Assembly: GCA_003996215.1 (NCBI GenBank)
Contig: QJPP01001939.1
Coordinates: 289,505-353,504, forward strand
Direction of reading: 5' to 3'
Length of the DNA stretch: 64,000 nucleotides
Source: Jaltomata sinuosa
Lineage: Eukaryota > Streptophyta > Magnoliopsida > Solanales > Solanaceae
Below, one piece after another: positions 12,009-22,255 of this stretch. Numbering within the stretch: position 1 is the first letter of the stretch; each line of letters opens with the position of its first letter. The position numbers were made by a program, and so were the translations under genes. Under the pieces are notes generated by a model, which was not told the DNA's origin, searched no databases, and worked only from the letters and a program-made list of their open reading frames with translations.

Positions 12009-13152
12009 CTAAGCCTCATAATCACTCAAGAAGGGGAACTCCTGCCTGTATTTGGGCTCAAGTGTGGAAAGCTCCTGACCTGGGGCAACGCAAGAGAACA
12101 TGACCTTTACGGTCTTCCACATCCGGGAAAATATGCGATCCCTGGAGCGTCTTTTCTTTTTCTCGTCCTCTAACTCCCTGCAAAGTGCTGCAAATTCTTG
12201 AGCAGAAGGGGCAGGGTTATACCTCCGGTGTTAGTGTCCTCCATGAACCTCCTGACAGCTGCCAGGTTCTCCTCTAGCTGGGTGCTAGTAATCAGGGGCT
12301 AAGTCTGGGGAGGGGCAGGGGTGTCATCATCGTCAGCCTCCTCTACCGGCTGGCTGCTTCCTACTTCATCCACCTTCCTTTTCTTCTTGGAAGAGACCAC
12401 TTTCACTTGGTGAGGGTCAAAGGGGTCATCCATAGCTACCTCCAAGTCGGTGTGATCCTCGGGCACCCCAACCCGCCTGCATAATTCAGACACCAAGCCC
12501 GGATGATAGGGGCCCTTTCTATGACCCCGGTAGAATTCCTTCCACTAGGAGATGATTTGTTTCCCCACATTCATGATAATGCCCTACATGGCACAAGAAA
12601 TCACCAGGGCCCGGGCATAAGTCACATCATTCTTGTTGCCCGATGGCGGAATTCTTTGGGATACCAAGTTAAACCACCTCTTAGCACTAGTGATGCTCTC
12701 GAGACTAGGCCAGTAGACCTGATCTCTGAACTCCACATCAACCAGGGTATCCCTTAGCCAAGTCATGTCCCATAGTCGGGCCTTGGCCTCATAGGCAGCA
12801 TTCGAAACATGAGGCACTCCTAGCACCTCATTGAGAGTACGGGTGTCCACCGGAACATCTACCCCTCGGATCCGGATAGTTGGGTTGGGTTCATCCCAAC
12901 GGATGATAGGAAGGATAGCATAGAACTTTCGCACCCAGCCCGTCTGTGTGGGAGGGGGAGCCACTAACAAGGGGTCCCAGTTGAGCTCTCAAACTCTGCG
13001 ATGGAAGGCGGATGCCTTTCCATACACACCTGTCAGCTTTCACCCCCTCTCATAGCAAAAGCCCAGTCTCCGGTAATCCATGAACCTCTCCCGGCTAGCT
13101 TCATTGGGAAAACGCTCATAAGGATACACGGGCAATTGTCCTTCATCCATTG
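12009..13152 (-). pseudogene. 'Putative plant transposon protein' ORF, antisense inside element B
   Basis: Read on the minus strand from ATG at 13152 (MDEGQLPVYPYERFP) to the TAG at 12009-12011. In-frame TGA codons interrupt the N-terminal part (after FCYERG and after FHRRV). An open stretch 12970-12584 then holds WVRKFYAILPIIRWDEPNPT, IRIRGVDVPVDTRTLNEVLG, WLRDTLVDVEFRDQVYW and NKNDVTYARALVISCAM. A downstream frame (12496-12299) has ELCRRVGVPEDHTDLEVAMD, a KKKRK run and an acidic tract. The order (FYA.L, IRGV.V, N..LG, a middle W, DVT..RALV, then ELCRR.GV) is that of the plant-transposon-protein family. Damaged but more complete than the copy at 1585-2363. Function unknown; it runs opposite to the LTR promoter. 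Confidence 0.75.
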
Positions 13153-14287
13153 GAAGTAATAACCTGTAATGTAGCAAGAGAATTAGTTTAGAACTCGATA
13201 AGGCTTAAGTAATTAAGGAAAGGGGGAAGGAAAATTTTTCTAAGTGTTTGCCGGAGAGGCCACGGTCTTGTGGTCTTTCGCTATAGCGGACGATCGTCCT
13301 TCATAGCAGAACTTCTATAGCAGAAAATTATTCGCCATAGCGGAGCCCCAACCGTTATAGCGGTCTTCATCATCCCAGAACTCCAAGGGGTGCAACAATG
13401 GCACCCCTTGACCCCAAATTTCATTTTTTAAGGATCTAAGTTCAAATCTATATGCCCAAGGTATCCTAATTACTATTTCTACACGAATTTGGGCATTATA
13501 GCCCTGTTTTCGTCCGAATCACAAGTTTATTTCAAGAACAACCTTTCACCTTCCCCACCATTCTTGGCCCCTTTTTGGCCAAAAGTTACATAATTCTTAC
13601 ACCCAGAACACTGTGGAGGCGTTGTGGATGTAAGAGAAGCAACCATGCTTCGGGAAATCGCCAATAAACCAATTCAAGTTCAAGTTTAAACCGAACTACA
13701 ATGTATACCCCAAACCACTATTTTCTACCCCAATCATATTTATAATCATGCGGGGAAGTAAAGTAGCAAGTGAGAATGATTGTTACCTTGAAATTCTGAC
13801 GTCGGGAGCGTAGTGATCGGGAGGAAAAAGGGAGAGTTTGGGTTGAAAATAAGAGAGAATGGGGAGAAAACCCATTTCTCCCCTATTTCAATCTGTTACC
13901 AACCACTATAGTGGTCGGTACTCCACTATAGTGGAAACGCCATAGCGGTATAATATCTGCTATAGCGGACAACAGTTGGTTTTGGGAAGGAAAAGGTTCT
14001 CTCGGGTCCTTTCAAATTCCTTCACTCCGACATGATGCGAGACCCCAAATTTCTTGGGTGCTCGGGGAAGGTCACGTGCAATTTTATTTGGGAGGCTCGA
14101 GAATTCCTCGTCAGAGTGGGACAATATTAAATTTTAGTCGATTCGACTAATTAGGGAGAAGTTTGATAACTTGCATAGGTTCGTAATTACACGGTCACTT
14201 GGAACAGTGAGGGTCCCGGGCTAGTTCTTTTCGCCCTCTTATGTCTGGGATCGTTCGAGGATGAACGATGGATAAATTGATATCTAT

Positions 14288-16742
14288 TGTAATGATCGGA
14301 TCTGTCGTTACTTTAGAAATCACGATATCAAGAAATTATGGGAATGATTTAAAAAGATTTTGAATTAAGTTGGGTGACGTGATGGAAGATTTTAGAATTT
14401 TTGAAATCATTCAGGCTAACGACACTCCTTTACCGCTATAGCAATAGCGCTATAGCAGAAGGCCATCCGCTATAGCGGAACGACGGGAGGAAGTAGCCTC
14501 AGAATACCTTTTTAATTAAAAAACTTCTCCTCCTCGGTTAGAAAACATACGAAGGTTTTTCCAAAAACCATCCTAAGCTGCTCCAAGACTTGAAAGCCAT
14601 GAGGAGGAGGGATTATGGCTGAAGGGACAAGGAATAACGGATTTCAGGATCGTCATCCAGCCAGGAACGCCTTCACAGAGCCAGAAAAGCATCTTTGCAG
14701 CTGCTTGGCGTCCAAGTAGGCTAAGTTTTCTTATCGAGTAGATTGACCTGTCTACATTTTTATAATTGTTGTATAGTTGGAAAAAAAGGAATCCATGCTT
14801 AGGCCTTTGGGTACGGAGTCTGGTGGATTGTGGTGTTGGATATGTGTGAATTAGGTTTTGGCTGAATTGAATTATTGGATGTTGTCGTATCTTGGGATGT
14901 ACATGTATATTTAGGTATGGGAAAATGATAGAATTCAGAGACTGGGATGTCAGGAAGGTTTGGGGAACCAGGAATGCTCGGGTAACTGAATGGCTAGATA
15001 AAATGGGAAATCCTAGATGAGGATTTGGGAAATTAAATATACTAGTAAGAAAGTGGTTCAATTGCTAAGGGTAAGGGGCGTTTTCCCCATATTGTAGTAT
15101 CTAAGTAGGAGTTCGAGAATCAATGTATCCACTAAATGTGTGGTAGAAAAGGGTGAACGAGGGTTTAGTCTTCGGACGGAATTCAAGGTTGAGTTTATGT
15201 ACCCGGAATGGGGGTAGGTGATGGTTATTGATTCCTGTATACATTGTATGTTCGTGTACTTTTTCTTAAGTATTGTATGAGTTGTATGCTTAGGGAATGA
15301 TTTAGGAAAGTCTAAGTGTCATGTTATCAGTCTTGAGAAATGAACTAGGTGTTATTGCTTGTGGGTTTACAAGTGTTGATTGTTCATTGTTTGTGACTGT
15401 GGATTCTGTGTGACATTCGGTTGGCTCGAGTACCATGCTTGGTACAGGAATTACTAATGGTTGGCTCGGGTACCACGTCTGGTACGAGAATTCATAATGG
15501 TTGGCTCAAGTACCACACCTGGTATTGTTCTAATTGTATTTTTGTATTCTTTCGATGGTTCCATGAGTGAACCAGGTTGTATTCTTGTATTGTGATAATT
15601 TCTTATGGTCCTTGAGAGGCCGGGTTATTATTATAGTTGATTGTAAGTTTGGTCTTGGTATAGATCGGGTTGCATGGCTAACACTTAGGCGATGTTAGGG
15701 GGATCCAGGGTGGGTCCGAGATATGTGGAACGGAAATGTTTGTTGTTATCTTAAATTGTTGATCATGGTTATAAAGTGGATTACATGGGGTTGATAAGCT
15801 AGGGGAATGACTGAGAGTCTGGCATGGTGTGACTAGTGGGTATTACCATTTGGAAAATTGTCTAGGGATCCTCGAGAGGTCCAGATACTTGTGAGTGGTA
15901 CCATGAGGGTAGTGGGTCTGGATTGATAGTACTGGGTTGTTTCTGGGTGTATAGCCATAGGGGTTGACTAGAGCAAAGGAGTGGTAGTCCGGGTCTGGAC
16001 TAGGTGGTTGGGCTAGTGTGCAGGTGACTTGGGAAGTCTAAGGTTAATGTTACTTGAGGAGTCTAAGGTTAGGGTGACTTGGAAGGTCTAAGGTTAAGTG
16101 TGACTCGAGAAGTTGTATATATCGGGGCAAGGCTAGAGTAGTAGAGTTAGCAGCGGAACGGCTAGGCAGGGTTGAGACGCGAGGTCTAAGTAGACGATCA
16201 GGTTGAGACCGGGTCTGGTGAGGGTAGAAGTTGGAGGAGGGGTCCAATGGAATTAACTACATGTTTTCCCTTATTTCTATTATATGATGGTACGAGTGAA
16301 TTCGGGTCGACCGATGATGCCTACCAGTACGTGTGTTTGTACTGATTATACTCTTTCTATACCTTTTGCGTATAGTCTGGTTGCAGGGTTGATGATGTTT
16401 CACAGGTTCAGGATAACGGTGATTCTCCAGCAATTCCTACTTCTCATTTATATGGTGGAGTTGTGTCCTTTCTACTTAAATCGTATTACTCTTGTAGTAG
16501 CTCTTGTACCAGCTTAGACTAGGTTCTAGGGAGGGCAGTCTCATATTGTAAATGATTTTTCGCAAGTTCTATAAGTCGGTTATTTTCTGAAATTATTGTA
16601 AAGGAAGTTCCATGTATTAAAAAGGGTTTCATTCATGATTTATGTTCTTTTCGACTTTGCATGTTGGTTCGGGTGGTAAGGGTTCTCCTATCTAGGTGGA
16701 TTAGAGTAGGTGCTCGCACGGCCCGGTAGTTGGGTCGTGACA
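14288..16742 (+). repeat. 3' LTR of element B
   Basis: 2,455 bp from TGTAATGATCGG to GGTCGTGACA, followed by the GGTTT target duplication. The segment about 15424-16295 is almost identical to 9428-10298 of the 5' LTR (I count about four or five single-base differences), while both flanks of that block differ at many more sites. This uneven divergence suggests a conversion tract. Confidence 0.8.
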
Positions 16743-16880
16743 GGTTTATAATGAAATTAGGGAGGTTTGCTTCTAAATGTATTAAAGTGAAAATATTGTT
16801 ATTTCTGTTGTGGTCAGTAATTTTTTTATACTGTTGTCATGGAGCATAATTAAGGGCTTAAGTATGCTATGCCATGTAGT

Positions 16881-17946
16881 TTTCTCTTACAAAAATTCTA
16901 AACTTGGCTGCACAACTTACTTTAGCACTTAAGTTTCACGAGAAATTAAATACTCCCCTTAAAAACTTTCAAGTGATTAAATATCACCCTAAAAATATAA
17001 TACCAATCTTGCAAAGGAAAGTGCATTACACATGCGCCACATCATTGCCACGTCGAAAATTATCTAAATTTTGAATATTTTTCATTTCTTTTTATTTATT
17101 CACAATTTTTCTCTTCCTTAACTCATATGTTTATATATTAATTAATTTCTAATTCCTCATTAATTCAAAAAATTATAAAATACATAAAAATCTAATTCCT
17201 AATTATATTTTTCCTCTATTGAAGTTTTTATTTTCCAGGAAAACTAAGAGGGGGGGGGAGGGGGTCGATGAAGAAGATTAGGAGCAGGGGCTGAAATTAG
17301 GGGGGGAGGTTGAAGGGCTTAAAGGGGGTGGGGGGTTTGAAGGGCTGAAAGGGGGTGAGGGGATTTGAAGAGGTTGAAAACAAGTGGGGGGATCGAAGAA
17401 GATGAAATTAAGTGGGGGGGGGGGGGGGCTGAAAAAGATGAAATTAGGGGGTGGGGGGCCTCAAAGAATTAAGATGAAATTAAGGGGTGACTCTTGGTCT
17501 GTTGGCCTACTCCTCTTATTCTGACGCTCCTCTACCTCAACATGCTTCTTCTTCTCATCCTCAACCTGTTGAATATAAACCACTAACCTGGGTAAGTCCA
17601 TGTCCTTGTTCAACATTGCTGCCTTGCAAGCCAATACAAAGTCACTGGAGATGCCATTTGTGAACTTCCTCTGGGCTTGAAGAAGATGAAAGGGGTGGGG
17701 AAGGGGTTATTTTTATTTTTTATATTTATTTTTGTTATATAATACACAAATTAATGAGATCACCTTCTTTTAAAAAAAATTATGCGCCTTTATAATTATT
17801 TTTTTGCTACGTCAGCCACTAAGATTGTTTTAAATTCACATGAAAGTTGTTTGGGGGGGTTATATAATTGCTCGTAAAGTTTAAGTGCTAAAGTAAGTTG
17901 TGCAACCAAGTTTAGGAGGGGGGGGGGGGATGTTATGTATTTTCTC
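16881..17946. mobile_element. MULE-type non-autonomous TIR element 1
   Basis: The ends are inverted copies: AAACTTGGCTGCACAACTTA followed by CTTTAGCACTTAA near 16899-16935, and the complement near 17875-17915. The right terminus reads TATGTATTTTCTC, complementary to the GAGAAAATACATA terminus of the element at 18187. The left terminus is degraded and I find no clean 9-bp duplication. The interior is G-rich (17246-17470) and contains a gypsy gag fragment. Family assignment rests on the TIR shared with the element at 18187, which does have a 9-bp duplication. Confidence 0.65.
17493..17690 (-). pseudogene. Gypsy gag fragment captured in MULE 1
   Basis: The minus strand reads open through QRKFTNGISSDFVLACKAAM, LNKDMDLPRLVVYIQQVEDE and a Lys/Glu-rich tail ending RSRPTDQES. 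This is a Solanaceae Ty3/gypsy Gag motif between the retrotransposon-gag domain and the zinc knuckle (AAMLNKDMDxxRLVVYxQQVEExK). Only about 65 codons remain, with no start, zinc knuckle or flanking Gag. It lies wholly between the TIRs, so it was captured by, or inserted into, the DNA element. It is not functional. Confidence 0.65.
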
Positions 17947-17949
17947 TAA

Positions 17950-18177
17950 AATAATAAATATATTCTTTCATAACTTATACATGTATTAGTCATGCGGATT
18001 TTTAAACTGAAAACTAAACATTATATTTTTTTTATACATTAATAACTTATTTTCTATCCACCTATCAAACGTTGTGTAGGTTATACATAGTTTAATACAT
18101 GAAAAACTCTACTCTTATTCAGTAACCAACCAGCCCCAATTATGTATTATTTTATACAGGGATTAGTTATGCATGGT
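17950..18177. repeat. Old MITE-like repeat, left part (interrupted by MULE 2)
   Basis: Contains CATGTATTAGTCATGCGG and GGGATTAGTTATGCATGG. The same units continue after the MULE at 21957, and a third copy lies near 6100-6200. The interrupted sequence joins seamlessly across the 9-bp duplication TTACTTATT, so this repeat was here first. Confidence 0.55.
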
Positions 18178-18659
18178 TTACTTATTGAGAAAATACATAA
18201 TAAAAATTCCTAAACTTGGTTGCACAACTTACTTTAGCACTTAAACTTCACGGGCAATTAAATACCCTCCTAAACAACTTTCAAGTAATTAAATACCACC
18301 CTAAGATTACAATACCAGTCTCACGAGAACAAGTGTATTGCATACGCGCCACGTCATTGCCACAACACCACCATGTCAGAGCCCGACAAAAAATATTTAA
18401 ATTTTGATTTTCTAATTTTTTTTCATTTTTTTTTTGTTTATTCATGATTTTAGAAAGGAAAAAAAAATAAAAAAGAATGAGGAATTGATTTAAGATTGTA
18501 AAAAAAGAAAAAGAAACTCAAAAAAACATCAAATTCCATAGTTGAGGATGGATCCAAGATTCTCAAAAAGATTTTATCACAAAAATGATTCGTTTTGAGA
18601 TAAGAATTTAAAACTTATTTTCCTCAAATCATTTTTGAGCTTCATTCTCAGAAAAAATC

Positions 18660-18905
18660 AGATAATTCCACCTTGTTAATTTCCGGCGATTGACCGGCGA
18701 ATTCTGCCAGAGTGCATTAAAATCGCCTGAGCGCCGCCTGCAATTTCGTTCACTCTCTTGCAACATTCATGGTGATTTAACCACTGGGTTATGTTCTCCA
18801 TCATCAGATCTATATCCTCGGGGGAAAAAATGATGGTGGAAACTCCAGAGGACTATTGTTCACCGCCGCTGCCCGAGCTCCGGTTGTTAGGGTTTGTCCT
18901 GAATT
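18660..18905 (+). other. Gene-like segment inside MULE 2 (possible captured exon/leader)
   Basis: Composition changes from very AT-rich to GC-richer with CCGGCGATTGACCGGCG near 18683, GCGCCGCCTG near 18730 and CCGCCGCTGCCCGAGCTCCGG near 18863, then GTTAGGGTTTGTCC. That looks like the 5' part of a plant gene (leader or first exon plus intron). I do not recognise a protein. If it matches a host gene elsewhere, MULE 2 would be a Pack-MULE. Inference only. Confidence 0.3.
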
Positions 18906-19062
18906 TTCTACCTTATTTGGATTCTACATAATTGTGTTTTAATTTAAAAAGATTTATTGGTACAAAAGGTTTTCTTGGTGGAAAATGTTTTATTGTCGGA
19001 AAAAACTTCTTCCACATTTGGTTAACCCTTTTTTGGAGGAGAAGTTTGGACCTCGATAAATT

Positions 19063-21078
19063 GAGAAAAGACATCAAAACACCCCTAAACTTGTCCGACA
19101 AACTTACTCTAGACCTTTAACTTCACGGGCATTTAAATACTCCCCTAAATAACTTTCAAGTAATTAAATTACACCCTGAAAATATAATACCACATTCATA
19201 GGGTGAGGTGCATTACACGTGCGTGCCACATCAGCTCCATGTTAGCAACGCTCGTGCCACATCATCAATTCCTTAAAAAAATTAATTTTTTATTTTTGTT
19301 TTCTTCACACCTTTATCTCTTTTAATTATTATTTTTTACACTAGTTGAGAGTAGATAAAAGATGGAAAAAGGCAAAACTCACTGAGTCGTCTGTGAAAGA
19401 TTTGAAATCGGACAGAGCGAATCGATTGGTTTCTCTTAGGGATGGCAATGGTGTGATGCAAGATGGGTGCGGAGCAGGTTTCATCTCAACTCGCAAAATT
19501 TTAACCCGCCTCGTGTAGTATCTTCACCCTCATTCACCCACCCCACACCCGCATCCGCCCGCCCCGCCCCGCATAAGTTTTCTTTCTTTCTCTTCTTCCT
19601 TTTCCATTTTATTACACACGTTTAGTAATTTATAAATTCATATAAATCACAAATTATACATTCTGATACTTTTTTTATCGTGAATCAATACGAATAATTA
19701 TTTAAACACTATTTTATTTTACTAGTCCTAATTCATTCACAAGAAGTCTATGTCAGAGTAAGATTTCAAACATAAAAGGTGTGATATATCAAATTTATTT
19801 GGAATCAGATATATTAAATTTATTTGGAATCACAAATTTACCTATTACTTGATTAAATTACATAAGCAAATGTTAAACATAAAACAGAGGAACTTGCAGA
19901 ACTAAATTTTAAACATAAAACAGAGGATTAAAGCTTTTCAGTTTGGAATAATGAAGCATAAACATAAAACAGAGGACTAAATTTTTCTTTTTTTTTTATT
20001 AACTGGGCATTTTAATTAAAGTGTAAACTATATACATAGTTGTATTGAAACAAAAAGAACGTAGCAGGAAGAAACTTAAAACTAGTATTAACATATTAAA
20101 GAACTTATTTTGTCAAACCCGCAACCAACCCCGCCCCGCGCAAGATTTTCAAAAAATTGTTTCAACCCACCTCGCACCTGCACCCCCCCCCCCCCCCACA
20201 AAAGGACAAACTCGCCCCGCCCCACATGAGGGTGAAACCCACCCCGCATTCACCCCGCACCGCCCCATTGCCATCCTTAGTTTCTCTCAACTTCAATTTT
20301 AATTTCTAAATACACAGAGAATAATTTGGTTCAATTTTTTTGAAAATTAGAATTTTGTGTCCTTCTTGTTCTTTCTAGTGAATGACAGAGGTGGAAGAGA
20401 GGGAAAATAGATTATCATTAAGATTATCACCACCAAAAAATTGTGTTAAAATTTTTATTTGTATTAGAGATCTATTTTTCATAATGAACAAAACAAAATT
20501 AGTTAACTTTTTCACCATAAATCTCTATCATCTTTCTCTTCCACTCTCATCTCCCACTTACTATCATTGCTTCATTAATGGCGTCCTTGCCAAAAATCTC
20601 TTTTGAAATTGGCATTACAATCTCTTTTGAATCTGCAATCTATTCCCATGATAAACTGATTTGGGTATTGTAATGGGTCTCTCTTTAATATTATTTTAAA
20701 AGAAACTTTTGTTAATTGGTAAAGAAAAAAATATGAAAACATGGTTGAAAATGGTGAAATCAAGGAAGAAGAAAGGAAGGATGGGGGGTGGGGGGGAGTC
20801 GAAGAAGACAAAGAAACAGGAAAATGGGTTGAAAATTAAAAGTGGGGTCCACTTATTAAATTTTTTTAAAATAATGAAGATGGGCCCACATTTTCATTTT
20901 TAAACTTTTAAATGCGCTTTTCTTTTTTTTATATTTAAGTTTTTATCCACGTCAACATTTGGGTGGAATTTAATCCACTTAAAAGTTATTTAGGGGAGTA
21001 TTTAAATGCCCGTAAAATTAAAGGTCTACTAAAGTAAATTTGTCAGACAAGTTTAGGGATGTTTTGATGTCCTTTCTC
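19063..21078. mobile_element. MULE 3, nested in MULE 2
   Basis: Terminus GAGAAAAGACATCAAAAC at 19063 with its complement ending at 21078. The flanks CGATAAATT (19054-19062) and CTATAAATT (21079-21087) are a 9-bp duplication with one mismatch. TIRs continue inward with CCCTAAACTTGTC, GACAAACTTACT and TTCACGGGCATTTAAATACT. The TIR resembles that of MULE 2 but is a distinct subfamily. A hAT-type element (19437-20279) lies inside. No transposase seen. Confidence 0.75.
19437..20279. mobile_element. hAT-type non-autonomous element, nested in MULE 3
   Basis: Starts TAGGGATGGCAATGG and ends CCATTGCCATCCTTA. GTTTCTCT flanks both ends (19429-19436 and 20280-20287), a perfect 8-bp duplication as made by hAT transposases. 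Inward, both arms are rich in CCCGCCCCGC-type sequence (about 19500-19575 and 20120-20270), a known habit of the plant 'GGGATGGCAA' family. The middle is AT-rich with three copies of AAACATAAAACAGAGGA (19890-19980). No transposase ORF. Confidence 0.8.
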
Positions 21079-21239
21079 CTATAAATTCAAGATCCTTCTT
21101 CTCTTACCATAATCAGGGGTGGATCCACAATACTGGTCGGGGGTTCCGAGAACCCCTACCGCTACCGTAAATTCTATAATTATAAAAAAAAAAATATTAA
21201 GAATTTAAGTATTTGCATATGGAAACCCATAAATAATTA

Positions 21240-21325
21240 AGTGGTTGGCTCAATGGAAAGAAAGGAACCCCTAGAATCCCTTGGAACTGCTGAAAGTGGG
21301 GTTCAAACCCCAGCAAATATATCTA
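21240..21325 (+). repeat. tRNA-related SINE-like unit with A and B boxes
   Basis: GGTTGGCTCAATGG (about 21243-21256) fits a pol III A box and GGGGTTCAAACCCC (about 21299-21312) fits a B box, 45-50 bp apart, as in a tRNA gene. There is no cloverleaf acceptor stem, so it is not a functional tRNA. It sits between AGGGGTGGATCCACAA (21115) and TTGGATCTGCCTCTGACC (21405), which look like the borders of a larger Solanaceae repeat. Confidence 0.5.
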
Positions 21326-21956
21326 TTTTTTGGTTCTAAAACAAACATGCCATTCATTTTATTGCATATTAATTTAATTTATTAGGAATTCACAAGTTTC
21401 AAATCTTGGATCTGCCTCTGACCATAATACAATAACATCCACAATGTAGTCGTTTAGAGAGTTTTGTTCAGGGAGAGATTTTCTCTCAACAATTTTTATA
21501 TTTTGAATATTAATTAATTTTCATAATATGTAAGTCACTTGACCAAATATATCAATAATATATCTTTTTAGTATAGTTTTATGTGTCGTCTGATTTACCG
21601 CCTTAATAATTTGAAATTAATAGCCTTCGTGTGACGCTCTCTTGATTTCAAACTCAACACCGGTCACCTCCTTCAGTGGGGGATGGGGGGTTGAAGAAAG
21701 AGAAAGGGAGTGGAAGAATTTGAAGAAGAAGGAGGGGGTGGGGCAGGGGATGATTGAGGGGTTGGGCTATAATTATGTGTTTTTCTAAATATTTACGTGC
21801 TTTTAATTATTTTTTTTGCTACGTCAGTCATTTCGGTGGTATTTAACTACTTGAAAGTTATTTAGCGGGGTATTTAATTGCCTGTAAAGTTTAAGTGCTA
21901 AAGTAAGTTGTGCAGCCAAGTTTAGAGGGTTTTTTATGTATTTTCTCTTACTTATT

Positions 21957-22255
21957 CATGTATTAGTTATTCATGTATTACTTATTCCACCTTCCATCTT
22001 GCATAAAGTAATACATAAATTTCCTTATAACTTGTATATGTATTAGTTATGCGAATTTCTAAATTGCAAACAAACACTGTACTAATTTTATATATAAATA
22101 ACTTACCTCCTAATCAACTACCAAACATAATATTACTTATGCATGAGTTAATACGTGCATAACTCATTTATAGATCAACTACCAAACATGATATTACTTA
22201 TGCGTTTTGATACATGCATAACTCATTTACAGACAAGCTACTAAACGACCCCTTA
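21957..22255. repeat. Old MITE-like repeat, right part
   Basis: Continues the repeat cut by MULE 2: TTCATGTATTAGTTATTC, CCACCTTCCATCTTGCAT, then two near copies of a unit ending TGCATAACTCATTTA (about 22165 and 22225) with ACTACCAAACATGATATTAC-like sequence. It ends near CTACTAAACGACCCC. Confidence 0.5.

Larger units (their letters stand above)
7573..16742 (+). mobile_element. Element B: complete non-autonomous LTR retrotransposon with antisense ORF
   Basis: Order: 5' LTR 7573-10746, PBS 10749-10760, internal region to 14287, 3' LTR 14288-16742. GGTTT occurs directly before (7568-7572) and directly after (16743-16747), a perfect 5-bp target duplication, so the element is one insertion. The internal region of about 3.5 kb has no gag-pol on the plus strand; the only coding-like sequence is the minus-strand pseudogene 12009-13152. 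It must have depended on proteins of another element (LARD-like). The LTRs differ in length by about 0.7 kb because of a duplication in the 5' LTR. Palindrome clusters with GCTATAGC occur in LTRs and interior. Confidence 0.8.
18187..21947. mobile_element. MULE 2: Mutator-like element with perfect 9-bp target duplication
   Basis: Terminus GAGAAAATACATA at 18187 and its complement ending at 21947. TTACTTATT occurs immediately outside both ends (18178-18186 and 21948-21956). Long TIRs (over 100 bp) share CTAAACTTGGTTGCACAACT and CTTTAGCACTTAAACTT. Long TIRs plus a 9-bp duplication are the hallmark of Mutator-like elements. No transposase is visible. The interior holds a gene-like GC-richer stretch (about 18660-18900), MULE 3 (19063-21078) and a tRNA-related SINE-like unit near 21240-21320. 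Confidence 0.8.
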
